Assembly: GCF_001500045.1 (NCBI RefSeq)
Contig: NZ_LQIX01000011.1
Span: 50,505 to 114,504, forward strand
Reading direction: 5' to 3'
DNA: 64,000 bases
Source: Mycobacterium sp. GA-1199
GTDB taxonomy: Bacteria > Actinomycetota > Actinomycetes > Mycobacteriales > Mycobacteriaceae
The position numbers were made by a program, and so were the translations under genes. Below the pieces are notes generated by a model. The model was not told the DNA's origin, did no database searches, and worked only from the letters and a program-made list of their open reading frames with translations. Below, piece by piece: positions 45,088 through 53,156 of this stretch. Positions within the stretch are counted from its first letter, which is position 1. The number at the start of each line of letters is the position of its first letter.

Positions 45088-45929
45088 CGGCGCCGACGAG
45101 GCGTCGGCAACGCAGGGGTGTCGTGCTGCTGCGGCCCGTGCCCGGCGACAGCGTGGTGCACCAACTGTGGGCGGGTACGAAGCTTCTGTTGGTCGCGGCC
45201 ATCGGCGTTTTGATGACGTTCTACCCGGGCTGGGTGCCGATTGGCGCCGTCGCGCTTCTGGTGCTCATCTCGGCTCGGCTGGCCAACATCTCGCGCGGCG
45301 TGCTCCCGTCGATACCCGGCTGGCTGTGGTTCCTGCTCTTTCTCGGCGGCTTGACGGCCACCTTCGCCGGGGGCAGCCCGATCATCTCGATGGGTTCGGT
45401 CGACGTCGGGCTTGGCGGCCTGCTGAATTTCCTGCGCATCACCGCGCTGTCGATCGTGCTGCTCGGTCTCGGGGCGATGGTCTCCTGGACGACGAACGTC
45501 GCCGAAATCGCACCTGCCGTCGCGAAACTGGGCAGGCCGCTTCGGGTGTTCCGGATACCGGTCGACGAATGGGCGGTCGCACTGGCGTTGGCGCTGCGCG
45601 CGTTCCCGATGCTGATCGACGAGTTTCGCGTGCTCTACGCCGCACGCAATCTGCGCCCGAAGCAGGTGCACACTCGCCGCCGCGGACGGTGGCGTCGCTG
45701 GTGGCTCGAAGCGATCGATCTGTTGGCCGCGGCCATCACCGTCGCGCTGCGTCGCGCCGACGAGATGGGCGATGCGATCACCGCACGCGGCGGTGCCGGG
45801 CAGATCTCAGCCGCACCGTCGGGACCCAAAGCCATTGACTGGTGGGCGTTCCTCATCGTCGCCGCGGTGTGCGGGACGGCGTTGGCGCTGGAGTTGACGG
45901 TGGCGGGAACCAGCGCCGTCACGCGCTGA
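45084..45929 (+). CDS. ecfT: EcfT, energy-coupling factor transmembrane protein
   Basis: 281 residues with about five membrane segments ([37 protein letters not shown] and others). It has the EcfT cytoplasmic coupling motifs, here [20 protein letters not shown] and [20 protein letters not shown], which replace the Ala-Arg-Gly signatures that contact the ATPases. It overlaps the fusion gene by 4 bases, so the two make one complex. Length and neighbourhood match Rv2325c. Confidence 0.88.
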   Translation: MTAPTRRRQRRGVVLLRPVPGDSVVHQLWAGTKLLLVAAIGVLMTFYPGWVPIGAVALLVLISARLANISRGVLPSIPGWLWFLLFLGGLTATFAGGSPIISMGSVDVGLGGLLNFLRITALSIVLLGLGAMVSWTTNVAEIAPAVAKLGRPLRVFRIPVDEWAVALALALRAFPMLIDEFRVLYAARNLRPKQVHTRRRGRWRRWWLEAIDLLAAAITVALRRADEMGDAITARGGAGQISAAPSGPKAIDWWAFLIVAAVCGTALALELTVAGTSAVTR

Positions 45930-45963
45930 TCACCGCTCACGGTGCCACCACTACGGTGGTGGC

Positions 45964-47484
45964 GTGAGGGCTACCCGACGAGTCGACGCTGACTTCCTCG
46001 ACCTGCCGCGGTATGCGCTGGCCGACGCGGCGACGTCGGCGGCGGTGGCCGCCGGCGCCAGCTACGCCGACCTTCGCATCCACGCGATCACCTCCGAGTA
46101 CGTGCAGTTGCGCGACGGCGAACTGCAGACCGCGGTCGTCGACCGGGAGATCGGCCTGGCGGTGCGCGTGATCGTCGACGGGACGTGGGGCTTCGCGTCT
46201 CACGCCGAGCTCAGCGCGGACGTCGCGGCCGAGACCGCGCGCCGCGCCGTGGGGGTGGCACGAACCCTGGCGGCCCTGAACGCCGAGCGCATCGAGCTGG
46301 CCCCCGAACCCGTGTATTCGGACGCCACTTGGGTTTCGGATTATCGGATCGACCCGTTCACCGTCGGCACGCCCGACAAGCTGGCGGTGCTCGGTGAATA
46401 CTCCGGACGGCTGTTGGCGGCTGACGGAGTCGACCATGTCTCGGCCGGTTTGCACACCGCCAAGGAGCAGACGTTCTACGCCGATACGTTCGGCTCGACG
46501 ATCACTCAGCAGCGGGTGCGGGTGCAGCCGTCGCTGGAGGCGGTCGCCGTCGATGCCGCGGCCGGGACGTTCGAGACGATGCGCACGCTGGCCCCGCCGA
46601 CGGCGCAGGGATGGGAGTACGTCGCCGGCGACGACGTGTGGAACTGGACCGAGGAACTGGCCATGCTGCCGGCGTGGCTGGCCGAGAAGGTCAAGGCGCC
46701 CAGCGTCACGGCCGGGCCGACCGATCTGGTCATCGATCCGTCGAATCTGTGGCTCACGATCCACGAATCGGTCGGCCACGCCACCGAATACGACCGGGCG
46801 ATCGGATACGAGGCCGCCTACGCGGGGACGTCCTTCGCCACGCCCGACAAGCTGGGCACCATGCGCTACGGCTCACCGGTCATGAACGTGACCGCCGACC
46901 GGACCGTTGAATACGGTTTGGCGACAGTGGGGTTCGACGACGAGGGGGTGCAGGCGCAGAAGTGGGACCTCGTGCGCGACGGCATCTTCGTCGGCTACCA
47001 GTTGGACCGGGTCTTCGCGCCGCGACTCGGGGTAAAGCGCTCCAACGGGTGCGCCTACGCCGACTCGCCGCACCACGTGCCGATTCAGCGGATGGCCAAC
47101 GTGTCGCTGGAGCCCAGCGCCGACGAGGTAAGCACCGAGGACCTGATCGCCCGCGTCGACGACGGCATCTACATCGTCGGAGATAAAAGCTGGTCGATCG
47201 ACATGCAGCGCTACAACTTCCAGTTCACCGGGCAGCGGTTCTTCCGCATCCGCGACGGCCGGCTCGACGGCCAACTTCGCGACGTCGCGTACCAGGCGAC
47301 GACGACGGACTTCTGGGGCTCGCTGGAAGCCGTCGGTGGACCGTCGACGTGGCGGCTCGGCGGGGCGTTCAACTGTGGCAAGGCGCAGCCCGGGCAGGTC
47401 GCCGCGGTGAGCCACGGATGCCCGTCGGCGTTGTTCCGCGGGGTGAACGTGCTCAACACCCGGGACGAGGCGGGGCGGTCATGA
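45964..47484 (+). CDS. tldD: TldD, metalloprotease of the TldD/PmbA family
   Basis: 506 residues. The catalytic zinc motif HESVGH (267-272, HExxxH) is intact within LWLTIHESVGHATEYDRAIG. The C-terminal half holds RSNGCAYADSPHHVPIQRMA and ends with NCGKAQPGQVAAVSHGCPSA, typical of TldD. With TldE it forms a protease that trims unfolded peptides or RiPP leaders. It overlaps the tldE start by 4 bases. Confidence 0.92.
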   Translation: MRATRRVDADFLDLPRYALADAATSAAVAAGASYADLRIHAITSEYVQLRDGELQTAVVDREIGLAVRVIVDGTWGFASHAELSADVAAETARRAVGVARTLAALNAERIELAPEPVYSDATWVSDYRIDPFTVGTPDKLAVLGEYSGRLLAADGVDHVSAGLHTAKEQTFYADTFGSTITQQRVRVQPSLEAVAVDAAAGTFETMRTLAPPTAQGWEYVAGDDVWNWTEELAMLPAWLAEKVKAPSVTAGPTDLVIDPSNLWLTIHESVGHATEYDRAIGYEAAYAGTSFATPDKLGTMRYGSPVMNVTADRTVEYGLATVGFDDEGVQAQKWDLVRDGIFVGYQLDRVFAPRLGVKRSNGCAYADSPHHVPIQRMANVSLEPSADEVSTEDLIARVDDGIYIVGDKSWSIDMQRYNFQFTGQRFFRIRDGRLDGQLRDVAYQATTTDFWGSLEAVGGPSTWRLGGAFNCGKAQPGQVAAVSHGCPSALFRGVNVLNTRDEAGRS

Positions 47485-48854
47485 TCGGCGCACAGCAGGT
47501 GGTGGAGATCGCGCTGGCCGAAGCGGCCCGGTTGGGTGCGGCCGACGACACGGTCGTGGTGGTGACCGATCGGGCCGACGCGTCGTTGCGGTGGGCGGGC
47601 AACTCGATGACCACCAACGGCGAGTCGACCACGCGCTACACGACAGTGATCTCGGTGGTGCGCAAAGGCAGTGCATCGCATGTCGGCTCGGTGCGGTCCA
47701 GCGAGGTCGACCCGTCGACGATCGCCGGTCTGGTGGCGGCGTCGCAGGAGGCGGCGCGCTCTGCGCCGGAGGCCCGCGACAGCGCGCCGTTACTGGCCGG
47801 GGGCGACGCACCACCGGATTGGGATGCGCCGGTGCCGAGCACCGGAGCGGAGGTGTTCCTGCCGGTGGCCGACGGCCTCGCCCGTGGGTTCCGCGGCAGC
47901 GACCGGCTGTACGGGTATGCGCGGCACATCCTGGAGACGACGTTCCTGGCGACTTCGGGCGGGCTGCGGCGGCGCTACACGCAGCCGACGGGCTCGGTGG
48001 AGATCAACGGCAAACGTGACGGCGCCAGCGCGTGGGTGGGTGTCAGCACTGCCGACTTCGATGGTGTGCCAATCGATTCCATGCTCGACGAGTTGTCGAT
48101 GCGCCTGGGGTGGTCCGCGCGCACCGTGGAGTTGCCCGCCGGCCGCTACGAGACCATCTTGCCGCCGTCCGCGGTGGCCGACCTGATGATCTTTTTGACC
48201 TGGGCGATGGACGGGCGCGGCGCGCAGGAGGGCCGCACGGCGTTCTCGGCGCCGGGCGGTGGCACGCGGGTGGGGGAGCGGCTCACCGACCTGCCGTTGA
48301 CGCTGTACTCCGATCCGTTCGCATCGGGACTGGCGTGCACGCCGTTCGTCGCGACGTCGACGTCGTCGGAACGGATTTCGGTGTTCGACAACGGGATGGA
48401 CATCGATCGGGTGGACTGGATCCGGGACGGCGGGATCAACTCATTGGCCTATTCTCGGGCTGCTGCCGCGGAATTCGACGCGGCCCCGGCGGTGCCGGCG
48501 GACAACCTGCTGATGACCGGTGGGGAGTCGGAACTGGCGGACATGATCGCCGGGACCGAGCGCGGTCTGCTGCTGAGCACGCTGTGGTACCTGCGGGCGG
48601 TCGACCCGGCGGTGCTGCTGTTGACGGGACTGACCCGGGACGGCGTGTATCTGATCGAGGACGGCGAGGTGACAGCGGGGGTCAACAACTTCCGGTTCAA
48701 CGAAAGCCCGTTGGACCTGCTGCGCCGTGCGACGGAGGCGGGCGCCGGCGAGGTCACGTTGCCGCGCGAGTGGGGTGATTGGGCGACGCGGGCGTCGATG
48801 CCGTCGTTGCGGATTCCCGACTTTCACATGTCTTCGGTCAGCCAGGCGCAATAA
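47481..48854 (+). CDS. tldE: TldE/PmbA, non-catalytic partner of TldD
   Basis: 457 residues in the TldD/PmbA fold: VVVVTDRADASLRWAGNSMT at the start, TGGESELADMIAGTERGLLL in the core and EVTAGVNNFRFNESPLDLLR near the end. As usual for the E subunit, the HExxxH zinc site is missing. The ATG overlaps the tldD stop, matching obligate heterodimer formation. Confidence 0.9.
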   Translation: MIGAQQVVEIALAEAARLGAADDTVVVVTDRADASLRWAGNSMTTNGESTTRYTTVISVVRKGSASHVGSVRSSEVDPSTIAGLVAASQEAARSAPEARDSAPLLAGGDAPPDWDAPVPSTGAEVFLPVADGLARGFRGSDRLYGYARHILETTFLATSGGLRRRYTQPTGSVEINGKRDGASAWVGVSTADFDGVPIDSMLDELSMRLGWSARTVELPAGRYETILPPSAVADLMIFLTWAMDGRGAQEGRTAFSAPGGGTRVGERLTDLPLTLYSDPFASGLACTPFVATSTSSERISVFDNGMDIDRVDWIRDGGINSLAYSRAAAAEFDAAPAVPADNLLMTGGESELADMIAGTERGLLLSTLWYLRAVDPAVLLLTGLTRDGVYLIEDGEVTAGVNNFRFNESPLDLLRRATEAGAGEVTLPREWGDWATRASMPSLRIPDFHMSSVSQAQ

Positions 48855-48861
48855 TCCTCTC

Positions 48862-49713
48862 ATGGTCGAAGAAGAACTGGCCGCCAGGCTCAACGGGTTG
48901 GTGCCGCTGTCGTCGGGAAACACTCGACTTGACACGCTGATCCGGTTGACCTGTGGCAGGGCACGGTCGCTGCCGCCGCTGCCTGTGGAGGCCGACCTCT
49001 TCGACGAGCATTCCGACGCGGACCGCATCGTCACCGCCTTTGCCGAGCAGTTTGCGGTGGACGTGACCGGAATTGGCGACAACCAACGGGTCCGGTTCAT
49101 GGATGCCTTGGGTGACAACGCGTTCCGAACCGCGACGATGATCTTCATTGCCGACTTCGTGCCGCGGGTCTGGTGCGGTTTTGAGGCCCTGGGCCTCGGT
49201 AGGCCACGACTTGGCGAAGTCACCGCGTGGGATCACGAGACCGATCCGACTGACGCGTTGCTCAACGGGTTCGCGCCCGCCGTGGCGCGGCTACACGAAC
49301 TCGATCCCGTGACGACGGAGATCGTTCGGTTGCGTGGCGCGGCACAGCACAACTGCAGGCTCTGCAAATCGTTGCGCGACGGCGACGCGTTGGATTCGGG
49401 CGGCTCGGAGGAGATGTACGGGCAGATCGAGGACTATGAATCCGCCGAGAGCCTGACGGAGGCGCACAAGGCGGCGCTGCGATATGTCGATGCGCTGATC
49501 TGGTCGCCGGCGAACATCGACGCGGAGGTGGCGGCGGTAGTGCGGCGGAATTTCTCGGAGAAGCAGGCGTTCGAGCTGACGCTGGATGTCATGCGTAATG
49601 CGTGCAACAAGATCGCGGTGTCGCTGGGCGCCGATGCGCCGCGGGTGGCTTCGGGCACCGAGCGGTACTCGATCGGCGACGACGGGCAGCCGGTGTACGC
49701 CGATATCGCATGA
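48862..49713 (+). CDS. carboxymuconolactone-decarboxylase/AhpD-like protein
   Basis: 283 residues, mainly helical. The AhpD-like core has VTTEIVRLRGAAQHNCRLCK, a CxxC pair (Cys-Arg-Leu-Cys) in the position of the peroxidase-type active site, then LTEAHKAALRYVDALIWSPA and FSEKQAFELTLDVMRNACNK. It could reduce a peroxide or disulphide, or be a diverged decarboxylase. It starts 7 bases after tldE in the same direction. Confidence 0.75.
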   Translation: MVEEELAARLNGLVPLSSGNTRLDTLIRLTCGRARSLPPLPVEADLFDEHSDADRIVTAFAEQFAVDVTGIGDNQRVRFMDALGDNAFRTATMIFIADFVPRVWCGFEALGLGRPRLGEVTAWDHETDPTDALLNGFAPAVARLHELDPVTTEIVRLRGAAQHNCRLCKSLRDGDALDSGGSEEMYGQIEDYESAESLTEAHKAALRYVDALIWSPANIDAEVAAVVRRNFSEKQAFELTLDVMRNACNKIAVSLGADAPRVASGTERYSIGDDGQPVYADIA

Positions 49714-49738
49714 CGGCTCCCGGGGAGGTAGTGCTGTG

Positions 49739-49797
49739 GTGCCCACCTTGCAGCGAATAAATCGCTGGGAGCGAATCAGTCGCTGCGAGGTGGGCAC
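49739..49797. repeat. 18-bp inverted repeat with 23-base loop (possible terminator or structured RNA)
   Basis: The left arm at 49739-49756 (GTGCCCACCTTGCAGCGA) pairs with the right arm at 49780-49797; 17 of 18 positions pair, with one T/G wobble. The loop holds a second small hairpin, TCGCT/AGCGA. It starts 25 bases after the AhpD-like stop and ends 38 bases before the tRNA. No T-run follows, but mycobacterial terminators often lack one. A rho-independent terminator fits best. Confidence 0.55.
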
Positions 49798-49834
49798 ATC
49801 GCGATATGGGACGATGGTGCCGCGCAACGCGCCG

Positions 49835-49908
49835 GGGGCGGTAGCTCAGTCGGTTAGAGCCGCGGACTCATAATCCGTTGGTCGCGGGTTCGAGCCCCGC
49901 CCGCCCCA
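49835..49908 (+). tRNA. tRNA with CAU anticodon, probably tRNA-Ile2 (k2CAU) rather than Met
   Basis: 74 bases fold fully. Acceptor GGGGCGG/CCGCCCC, D-arm GCTC/GAGC, anticodon stem GCGGA/TCCGT with loop CTCATAA, variable TGGTC, T-arm GCGGG-TTCGAGC-CCCGC, discriminator A. CCA is not encoded. The anticodon is CAT. The anticodon-to-variable part (GACTCATAATC ... TTGGTCGC) is closer to bacterial tRNA-Ile2 such as E. coli ileX than to elongator Met. If so it is read as Ile after lysidine modification by TilS. Confidence 0.88.
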
Positions 49909-49931
49909 CAGCATCGTTGTATTACTGCGGT

Positions 49932-50013
49932 TGATGCCTGACATTTGGTCTTCGGGTGATGCCTGACAGTATTTCGGCTGATGGTTGACAGTTACTTCGG
50001 CTGATCCTTGACA
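49932..50013 (+). repeat. array of four TGATnnnTGACA units, IS21-like terminal-repeat remnant
   Basis: Units begin at 49932, 49957, 49979 and 50002 (TGATGCCTGACA twice, TGATGGTTGACA, TGATCCTTGACA), joined by TTCGG-containing spacers 22-25 bases apart. This layout is like the multiple transposase-binding sites at the ends of IS21-family elements. No transposase gene lies next to it, so it is a leftover end just 24 bases past the tRNA. A degraded copy in the same orientation occurs at 51721. Confidence 0.55.
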
Positions 50014-50089
50014 CTCCCTAAATGAGGGAGATGAGCGTGGCAGCCGGCCCTCCGCTCAGGCCGCTTCGACTTCCGCCCGCGACCGCCAG

Positions 50090-50359
50090 TCACTTTTCGC
50101 ACGCAACTCCGTTGCCGTCGCGATCAAGCCCGTAAACATCACTTTTGCCAGGCACAAGATACACAGGACCGTCGACATACCCAGGGCCGTTCCCGCTACC
50201 GCCGGCACAGTCGACGTCGCTGTAGCCGGTCGGCACGCAGGCACCGGAGTAGTTCGGATGGCAATCGCTCTGGGCCAGCGGTAACGGCTCGGCGCCCGTG
50301 AGGGGAGCCAGAGCAACTCCGATCGCCAGGCTATTTATTGGGAGCGTCAATTTCTCCAT
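50090..50359 (-). CDS. small secreted excalibur-like calcium-binding protein
   Basis: 89 residues with a hydrophobic N-terminus (LPINSLAIGVALAPLTGAEP). The rest has SDCHPNYSGACVPTGYSDVD and ends in YGLDRDGNGVACEK, the DxDxDGxxCE loop of excalibur domains. Four cysteines are placed as in that domain. It is an envelope or surface protein of unknown role that may bind Ca2+. It lies inside the segment bracketed by IS-like repeats. Confidence 0.72.
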   Translation of the reverse strand: MEKLTLPINSLAIGVALAPLTGAEPLPLAQSDCHPNYSGACVPTGYSDVDCAGGSGNGPGYVDGPVYLVPGKSDVYGLDRDGNGVACEK

Positions 50360-50689
50360 TCGGTAAATTTATCCCAACCTGTATCGCTTCGGGATCTCTT
50401 CAGCGGCGACCATCGACAGAAGTCAGCGGATAGAAACCAACTACCCGGCTGCTGTCGATGCATTATCGGCGTACACAGGAGTCGTTGAAGGCCACGGCTT
50501 TTCGTTTCTCAGCTGACTCTTGCAAGCTCATCGCAAACTGACCTCACGCCTGGGGTCCCCCGATCGGTGGACGGCGGTTCCCCCTTCGAATCCTCCGGTC
50601 TGCGGACTGTTCGAGCTGTCGCCGCGGGCGATAGTTGGTTCACCGAACGGGCCTCGACCAGCGGGCCTGGCAACAGAAAGGTAGCTAAC
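50360..50689. other. intergenic stretch without supported gene
   Basis: 330 bases between the excalibur-like gene and the 44-aa peptide gene. It presumably holds the divergent promoters of both, but I cannot point to a convincing -35/-10 pair. An antisense open frame (50509-50787) has one hydrophobic run but no ribosome site. Confidence 0.4.
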
Positions 50690-50824
50690 ATGAGCAAGAC
50701 GAGGAACACCGTGGAGAAGGTCACCGTCGGCAGGCTCACCATCACCAGCCCCGCAGGACGATCCGCTCCTGCCAATTGCGGGTGCATTCAACCCCGCGCC
50801 GGTGTTTCGTCCGGGAGACGGTGA
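50690..50824 (+). CDS. 44-aa Cys-containing peptide, possible modified-peptide precursor
   Basis: MSKTRNTVEKVTVGRLTITS begins it and SAPANCGCIQPRAGVSSGRR ends it. It is basic, with no signal peptide and one CGC pair near the C-terminus. GAAAGG lies 8 bases before the ATG, a good ribosome site for this window. Its stop is only 6 bases before the next gene, so the two are very likely one unit. Leader-like N-terminus plus short Cys/Ser/Gly-rich tail is the look of a RiPP precursor, but no known core motif is present. It could also be a small regulatory protein or chance. Confidence 0.45.
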   Translation: MSKTRNTVEKVTVGRLTITSPAGRSAPANCGCIQPRAGVSSGRR

Positions 50825-50830
50825 TCTGCC

Positions 50831-51502
50831 GTGGCGCTTGAAGGTCGACTTGAAGCGGCGTTGGCGTTCGAAGCGCCCTATGTGATCGATCGACTCGTCA
50901 GGGACCGGGTCGTCGCGACCCAGGAGTTTGCCGAACAACTCTTCACCGAGGCGAAGAAATACCTCGTGCTGTGCGCGGCAACCCCTGACAAGTCGTTCGA
51001 CATGTGTTCGGCGATGGTGGACGAAGCCTGGCACGCCTTCGTGCTGTTCACCACCGAGTACACCGACTACGGTCAGCGGTACTTCGGGAGCTACGTCCAC
51101 CACGCGCCCGCCGGTGAGCGCGGCGGGCCCGAAACGACGCTACTGGACGGTCCCCAAGAGACCGCTTCCTTCGACGACTTCTGCCGGCGATACGAGGAGT
51201 TGTTCGGCCACCCGCTCCCAGCAATCTGGTACGACAGCGACAACGTCGCTCCGTGCACCCGGGTCATCAACGATATGGCAGAGACTTTGACGGTCGCCGC
51301 CGAGAACCACACCATCCACATAATGAATAGCACGGGCGACACGATGCTCTCGGTCGATGAAATGGCAAGCGAAGCAGTGGACTTCATCGTCAACACGCAC
51401 TCGTTCTATGTCCGCGAGCTCCCGGGCGGCCTCACCGCGGCCGAGAAAGTCGGCGTGATCCAGCCGCTCGTCCGCTTGGGCGTGCTACGTCTGGCGCCCT
51501 AG
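50831..51502 (+). CDS. GRDP-like (glycine-rich-domain-containing-protein type) protein of unknown function
   Basis: 223 residues. The first half has MVDEAWHAFVLFTTEYTDYG and YFGSYVHHAPAG, the D/E-x-x-W-H and HH pattern of plant GRDP/DUF1399-like and related bacterial proteins. Glu65, His68 and His90/91 could form a metal site. The second half (FIVNTHSFYVRELPGGLTAA, EKVGVIQPLVRLGVL) is separate and unrecognised. The GTG start is 6 bases past the small peptide stop with GGGAGACGGTGATC before it. Strict pairing with a Cys peptide suggests it acts on or with that peptide (inference). Confidence 0.62.
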   Translation: MALEGRLEAALAFEAPYVIDRLVRDRVVATQEFAEQLFTEAKKYLVLCAATPDKSFDMCSAMVDEAWHAFVLFTTEYTDYGQRYFGSYVHHAPAGERGGPETTLLDGPQETASFDDFCRRYEELFGHPLPAIWYDSDNVAPCTRVINDMAETLTVAAENHTIHIMNSTGDTMLSVDEMASEAVDFIVNTHSFYVRELPGGLTAAEKVGVIQPLVRLGVLRLAP

Positions 51503-51846
51503 CTGTAGCGTCCGGACACGTTATTCCGCGCCGATGCTCCTGCGAACCTGGTCGATTACACGATCGAAGGCAGACTCGCCGAGCCGGCCCGCAGACCGCG
51601 CCGGACATAGGGGAGATCCGCTGGTGCAGTGGCTGGGCGGTGCCACAAGTTCGCGAATGATGCCCCCACCCGCGTCAGAGTGCGTATTACTTCATTGAGT
51701 GGGTGTCATTCGGACTCCGGCGATGCTTGACAGTGTTCGGCTGATGGTTCGACGTTAGGCTGACGTCCATCGCCGACAACCTTGGAAAGACACCAGACCG
51801 CTCCAGGCCCACGCCTGCCGATCGTGTCAAGCAACGCCCCCGAGTA
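51503..51846. other. intergenic stretch with an IS-like repeat remnant
   Basis: 344 bases between the GRDP-like gene and the M48 protease. Apart from the degraded repeat at 51721-51753 I see no gene. The promoter of the protease should lie here, but no clear box is visible. Confidence 0.45.
51721..51753 (+). repeat. degraded copy of the IS21-like terminal repeat
   Basis: CGATGCTTGACA at 51721, then GTGTTCGGC and TGATGGTTCGAC at 51742, aligns over about 35 bases with the second and third units of the array at 49957-49990, with a few substitutions and two one-base indels. Both copies have the same orientation, so they form a direct repeat around a 1.7-kb segment. Confidence 0.5.
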
Positions 51847-53100
51847 GTGCGGGCCAAGGCATCTTCCGCCCTCGCTCGCAAGCGGACGCGGATGCTGATT
51901 GGGATGATGCTCAGCGCTGGCTTCTGGGGGGCATCCGCCCTTTTGCTCCTCCGCACGGAGGTTCCGGCGCTCGACCTGCGAAAGCCGAGCCCATCGAGCT
52001 ACTTCTCTGCGTCGGAACTCGATCAAATACAGGAGTTCGGTTCTGTCGCCCGCTGGTTCTGGATTGCGTCCACGCTTGCCGGGCTGGGCGTACTCGCACT
52101 GCTCACATGGCGACGCCACCTTCTTGCGTCGAAAGTCAGCCGCATGCTCCGGCTAGCGCCGAATGCGGTGATTCGTCGCGGTGCCGCAGTGGCCGCATGC
52201 TGCTCGCTCGCCGTGTGGCTCGCGATCCTGCCGATCGGGGTGGCCGAGCATTGGTGGTCTCGTCGCTTCGGCCTCAGGGCCCAAGATTACGGAGCGTGGC
52301 TGGTGGACCGAACGCTCGCCGGCCTTTTGATGACAGCGGTCGTGTCGCTGGCAGTCACCGGGGCGGTCTACCTGGCCATCCGGTTCGGGCGGCATTGGTG
52401 GATGGCCGGGACGCCCGTCATCGCTCTCATCGGCGTCTTAGTAGTTATCGCACAGCCACTTCTCATTGACCCGCTGTTCAATCGCTATTCCTCGGTCGGC
52501 GACCGCAATCTGTCTGCTCAGATCGAGACACTCGCCGATCGTCTCGGCGTCAGCATCACATCCGTCGACGTCTCCGATGCAAGTCGCCGCTCTACGACTG
52601 CCAATGCGAAGGTGACGGGGATCGGTCCGACGAGGCATGTCGTTCTCTACGACACCCTTCTCGACGGGCGCTTCACACACAGCGAAATCGTGTGGGTATC
52701 CGCGCACGAATTGGCCCACGCTGCGCGCGGACACGTTTGGAAGCGCGGTGCTTGGTTTGCACTATTCGCGATTCCGGCCTTGTCGGCGATCGCCTGGGTC
52801 ACCGAGCGTCGCGGAGGCCTCCGCGATCCCGCAGTCGTTCCCCTGGCCGTATTGTGCGCGTCCGCGCTTCTCATCTTGCTGCAACCGGCGCAAAACGCTA
52901 TTTCGCGCCACTACGAGGCAGAAGCCGATTGGCTCGCGCTGCGCACGACGGGCGATGTGGCGAGTGCCATCGGAACACAACGAGGTTTCGCACTCTCGGG
53001 ACTCATCGATCCCGACCCGCCGACATGGGCCTTGATAATCCGCGGCACGCATCCCACTGCGATGCAGCGGATTGCAATGGCGGAGGCTCAGCGTCCATAG
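51847..53100 (+). CDS. M48-family membrane metalloprotease (Ste24/CAAX-protease-1 like)
   Basis: 417 residues with about six membrane helices, two at the N-terminus (about 15-36 and 70-88), further pairs at 112-132 and 158-205, and one or two after the active site. The zinc motif HELAH is at 287-291 (VSAHELAHAARGHVWKRG), with Glu357 in YEAEAD as the third ligand. This is the Ste24 layout rather than HtpX. Such proteases cleave membrane or misfolded proteins. The GTG at 51847 starts just after an in-frame TAG; an ATG at 51892 (MLIGMM) is an alternative. Confidence 0.82.
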   Translation: MRAKASSALARKRTRMLIGMMLSAGFWGASALLLLRTEVPALDLRKPSPSSYFSASELDQIQEFGSVARWFWIASTLAGLGVLALLTWRRHLLASKVSRMLRLAPNAVIRRGAAVAACCSLAVWLAILPIGVAEHWWSRRFGLRAQDYGAWLVDRTLAGLLMTAVVSLAVTGAVYLAIRFGRHWWMAGTPVIALIGVLVVIAQPLLIDPLFNRYSSVGDRNLSAQIETLADRLGVSITSVDVSDASRRSTTANAKVTGIGPTRHVVLYDTLLDGRFTHSEIVWVSAHELAHAARGHVWKRGAWFALFAIPALSAIAWVTERRGGLRDPAVVPLAVLCASALLILLQPAQNAISRHYEAEADWLALRTTGDVASAIGTQRGFALSGLIDPDPPTWALIIRGTHPTAMQRIAMAEAQRP

Positions 53101-53156
53101 CGCTCCGCGCCCCGGCACGCGCCGCAGGAATCATCCGCAATTGCCGACCTACCGGC

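Noticed and set aside
50509..50787. 92-codon minus-strand frame with a hydrophobic stretch, antisense to the 44-aa peptide
   Set aside because: No ribosome site; the plus-strand peptide has a better start and tight spacing to the next gene.
49932..51753. A complete IS21-family insertion sequence
   Set aside because: Only end-like repeats are present. No istA/istB-type gene lies between or beside them, and the two copies point the same way.
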